A DNA stretch of 38,391 nucleotides from Kiritimatiellia bacterium (GTDB lineage Bacteria; Verrucomicrobiota; Kiritimatiellia; SLAD01). Location of the stretch: the NCBI GenBank assembly GCA_007136425.1, contig SLGY01000135.1, forward strand, positions 1 to 38,391, written 5' to 3'. The notes beneath the pieces are model-generated. The model was given only the letters and a program-made list of their open reading frames with translations, did not search any database and was not told where the DNA came from. Positions 35,340 through 38,391 of this stretch are shown here, piece after piece; within the stretch, counting starts at the first letter, position 1; each line of letters opens with the position of its first letter. The position numbers and the translations under genes are program-made.

Positions 35340-36380
35340 CTATCTCCCGCTCACCACCCCCGCGTGCGCTTCCATGATTTTATCGATCAGCTTCTGCTGC
35401 ATGTCCGGGTTCTCTTTCAAGCTCTTCGCCGCCGCGTCGCGGCCCTGACCGATTTGTTCCCCTTCATAGGACAGCCACGACCCGCGCTTCTCCACCAAAT
35501 TGTACTGAATGGCGGCATCCAGAATGGAACCTGTCCACGAAATCCCTTCCGCATACAGGATATCGAATTCCGCTTCCGTAAACGGGGGCGCCACCTTGTT
35601 TTTCACCACCTTTACCTTCGTCCGGCTGCCGTACACGCGCCCGGACGAATCCTTCAGATTGGCAATACGCCGAATATCCATGCGCACGGACGCATAAAAC
35701 TTCAGCGCCCGGCCGCCCGGCGTCGTTTCCGGATTACCAAACATGACACCGATCTTTTCGCGGATCTGGTTGGTAAAGATGCAGGTGGTTTTCGATCGGT
35801 TGATGGCCGACGTCAATTTTCGAAGCGCCTGTGACATCAGTCGAGCTTGCAACCCGACATGCGAATCGCCCATGGCGCCTTCCAGCTCCGCGCGAGGGGC
35901 CAGGGCGGCGACGGAATCCACGACCACCACATCCAGCGAGTTACTCTTGACCAGTTGTTCGGCAATGTTCAGCGCCTCTTCTCCCGAATCCGGTTGCGAC
36001 ACCAACAGGTCATCCACATTGATCCCGATCTTTCGCGCATACGCCGGATCCAACGCGTGTTCCGTATCGATAAACGCCGCCAGTCCCCCATTCTTCTGTG
36101 CGTTGGCAATGATGTGAGAAACCAACGTCGTCTTGCCGGATGATTCCGGTCCGTAGATCTCGATCACGCGCCCGCGCGGAACGCCGCCGATGCCGAGCGC
36201 GAGATCCAACGTCAACGCGCCGGTAGGTATGGACGCGATCTGTTTCGGTGTATCTTCGTCGCCCAAGCGCATGATGGCGCCGTCTCCGTATTCTTTCTGT
36301 ATTTGCGCCAGCACGGCGCTCAAGGGAGCGGGCATGTTCTTCTGTGCGGAACCGGCGTTTTTTGTGGTTTTTGCGGCCAT
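35340..36380 (-). CDS. recA: Recombinase RecA
   Basis: [85 protein letters not shown]-like region. Confidence 0.98.
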   Translation of the reverse strand: MAAKTTKNAGSAQKNMPAPLSAVLAQIQKEYGDGAIMRLGDEDTPKQIASIPTGALTLDLALGIGGVPRGRVIEIYGPESSGKTTLVSHIIANAQKNGGLAAFIDTEHALDPAYARKIGINVDDLLVSQPDSGEEALNIAEQLVKSNSLDVVVVDSVAALAPRAELEGAMGDSHVGLQARLMSQALRKLTSAINRSKTTCIFTNQIREKIGVMFGNPETTPGGRALKFYASVRMDIRRIANLKDSSGRVYGSRTKVKVVKNKVAPPFTEAEFDILYAEGISWTGSILDAAIQYNLVEKRGSWLSYEGEQIGQGRDAAAKSLKENPDMQQKLIDKIMEAHAGVVSGR

Positions 36381-36382
36381 GA

Positions 36383-36964
36383 TCAGGGTTCTCCTTTTAG
36401 TCTGCTAGAATGTAGAATCGTGTAACGAGCGCCTTCCGGATGCAGCCGGCTCTCAAAAAGATGGACGTGGTCAACCTGAACCGTACCGCGGACCGTAACG
36501 CTATCCGACGCGAGGGCCGATGTCAATGCGCCCGCACCTCGGCGAGAACGCACGCGACCCAACGTCAAGTGCGGATGAAACGGGCGCGATTCCAAAGAAA
36601 CGCCCGATGCGCGAGCAGCGTCGGCCAAGCCTTGTTGCAGTCCGGCAAGCGCCCCGGAACGTTCCACAACACCCGCCCAGATCACGCGGGGCGAGCGAGG
36701 CCCGCCGAAGTGTCCAACGCCTTCCACCTCCATCAGAAAAGGAGGCACGCTACCGGCCACCCGATCCATGGCTTGTTGGAGTTCGGCAATTCGTTCGGAC
36801 GGCAGATCCCCGAGGAAAACCAAGGTCAGGTGTATGTTTCCCGGGTCAACCCAACTCACCCGCGCCCCGCTCCCGCGCAACCGGGACTGAACCCGCTGCA
36901 GCGCCGTCCGAATCTCTTCGGAAATCTTAATGGCCATGAACGCCCTTATAGTATCGCCGGACAT
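36383..36964 (-). CDS. thpR: RNA 2',3'-cyclic phosphodiesterase (2H family)
   Basis: [10 protein letters not shown] and HPHLTLGRV (two HxT motifs). Confidence 0.9.
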   Translation of the reverse strand: MSGDTIRAFMAIKISEEIRTALQRVQSRLRGSGARVSWVDPGNIHLTLVFLGDLPSERIAELQQAMDRVAGSVPPFLMEVEGVGHFGGPRSPRVIWAGVVERSGALAGLQQGLADAARASGVSLESRPFHPHLTLGRVRSRRGAGALTSALASDSVTVRGTVQVDHVHLFESRLHPEGARYTILHSSRLKGEP

Positions 36965-37130
36965 GAGCACATCCCTCATTCAATCTCGATATCTTTAAGA
37001 CGATTTCGCGGACAGCATCGCTCTTATCACTTTCCTCGCAGGCATACGGCGTACACGGTATCAAGTCGCCCCGTTTCATTGCGAATAGATTCCGTTCCCG
37101 TGTTGCTCCGTCGGACAGAACGGGGGGCGC

Positions 37131-37547
37131 TCAAAACACCGTCCTCCCCGGTTCCAATTCCTTCAAACCACCCGCATGGGCAAGCCAGCGCCGCCGTTGT
37201 TCGCGGCCCGACGCACAATACGGGTCCCGCTCAAACACGTGCACTTCCCGGCCCCACGCCGTGTCTACAAAGATCAGGGTATCGTTCTTGATGTTATCGG
37301 TCCGGAAAAAGAGTTCGTCGGAGACCGAAACCTCGCCGACGCGTACATGCACCTCCGCGCGCCACGCGCGGACACGTTCCTCATCCTGTTCATGGAACGG
37401 ATCGGGCGCAACTACCGCCATGGCCCGTTCATCGTCCGACGCAAATAGATGGGTGTCGTACTGCGATCCATCCCATTGATCCCGTTCCATCGACAGTTGC
37501 GGCAGCCAATACAAAGCGATCAATATTGGTATCATCCATACTTTCAT
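37131..37547 (-). CDS. Small exported hypothetical protein
   Basis: MKVWMIPILIALYWLPQLSMERDQWDGSQYDTHLFASDDERAMAV..; N-terminal hydrophobic segment, GGGAG RBS. Confidence 0.6.
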   Translation of the reverse strand: MKVWMIPILIALYWLPQLSMERDQWDGSQYDTHLFASDDERAMAVVAPDPFHEQDEERVRAWRAEVHVRVGEVSVSDELFFRTDNIKNDTLIFVDTAWGREVHVFERDPYCASGREQRRRWLAHAGGLKELEPGRTVF

Positions 37548-37730
37548 TGTGTTGCTCCCTTCTGCTTGTTGTTCTTGTAGGGATAAGGAAACGAAGCCGT
37601 CCCATTTCCGGGGGAAAATGTTTTCTTCAGTCGGCGATGTATACAACCTGCTGGTAATCAGAACATTGCGAGAGCAACTTCTCCCCACCCGGATTGACGG
37701 CGCCGGCAAATACCGGTACCGTGCGTTTCA

Positions 37731-38391
37731 ATGACGGAACACGCCCGGACGCTGTCCCTCGCGGAAAGGGACCGTGAAGACCTGGCACGGCTCGCGTGCC
37801 AGGAAGGGGGATGTTTTGTCTCTGATCTACCCGTTTCCGCCGCCGCTCATACGAGTTCCATTCTGCCGGACCTGCTGCCGCACCCCGTCGTTGTCGTGCT
37901 TGACGGCCCACGCGCCATGGACGAATTCGTACGCGATTTGACCACCCTTCGTCCGGACCTGGATGTCGCATATTATCCCCCGTGGGAAAGCCTGCCCGGC
38001 CAAGGCGTCCAACCGTTGGCCGACCTCGTCGGCGATCGCCTCGACGTCTTGCATCGCTGTCTGGAACCGGTTCCTCCGCCCATCATCATCACCTGCATAC
38101 AGGCGCTGATGCAGAGAACACTGGCGCCGAAAGAACTGCAACGCCAACGGAGGCGACTGCTTCGCTCGGAGACGTATGACTTTCAACAACTGCTCGATCA
38201 CCTCCAGCAAGCCGGCTATGCGTTCGAAGCGGAAGTGACGGCCAAGGGAGAGGCTTCGCATCGCGGCGGTATCATCGATTGCTGGCCGCCCACGGAAACC
38301 TGGCCGATCCGGCTCGAATTCTTCGGCGACGTGCTCGATTCCATCCGTTATTTTGATCCGGCGGATCAACGCTCCATCGAACGACTCGAAG
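37731..38391 (+). CDS. mfd: Transcription-repair coupling factor Mfd, N-terminal part (runs off right edge)
   Basis: Manual translation MTEHARTLSLAERDRED..VAYYPPWESLPGQG..RGGIIDCWPPTETWPIRLEFFGDVLDSIRYFDPADQRSIERLE; open at right edge so absent from the ORF track. Confidence 0.92.
   Translation, partial: MTEHARTLSLAERDREDLARLACQEGGCFVSDLPVSAAAHTSSILPDLLPHPVVVVLDGPRAMDEFVRDLTTLRPDLDVAYYPPWESLPGQGVQPLADLVGDRLDVLHRCLEPVPPPIIITCIQALMQRTLAPKELQRQRRRLLRSETYDFQQLLDHLQQAGYAFEAEVTAKGEASHRGGIIDCWPPTETWPIRLEFFGDVLDSIRYFDPADQRSIERLE

Noticed and set aside
1-38391. tRNA or rRNA genes
   Set aside because: No cloverleaf or rRNA signature recognised by eye; tRNAscan/Infernal would be needed to exclude them.

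Overview
GC-rich bacterial chromosomal segment, probably from the PVC superphylum (Kiritimatiellota/Verrucomicrobiota-like; inferred from gene families, not tested). Left to right it contains: a nikR regulator translationally coupled to an exported protein that runs off the left edge; a deoxyhypusine-synthase-like / NAD-epimerase / cation-chloride-cotransporter-like cluster; a double arsenic-type module (ArsR, ArsP-like permease, thioredoxin-like; then ArsR, ArsC, ACR3); an RRM protein; a sucA-sucB-lpd operon divergent from mdh; an orphan RecB/Cas4-like nuclease; larB-larC; a 5'-truncated glutamate-synthase-like gene and a VOC-family gene remnant; a secreted hydrolase; a co-directional cluster of secreted repeat proteins (WG repeats, GANIGW repeats, two beta-helix paralogs, a pseudopilin-like protein); a GxxExxY cassette; alaS; a D-lactate-dehydrogenase-type gene; a DUF433/DUF5615 toxin-antitoxin pair; thpR-recA; and the start of mfd. 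The most unusual signal is a recurring set of short-period (7, 8 or 10 bp) degenerate repeat tracts that sit exactly at gene borders. Several overlap or touch stop codons, two lie beside damaged genes, and one pair forms exact 30-bp direct repeats around the GxxExxY gene.
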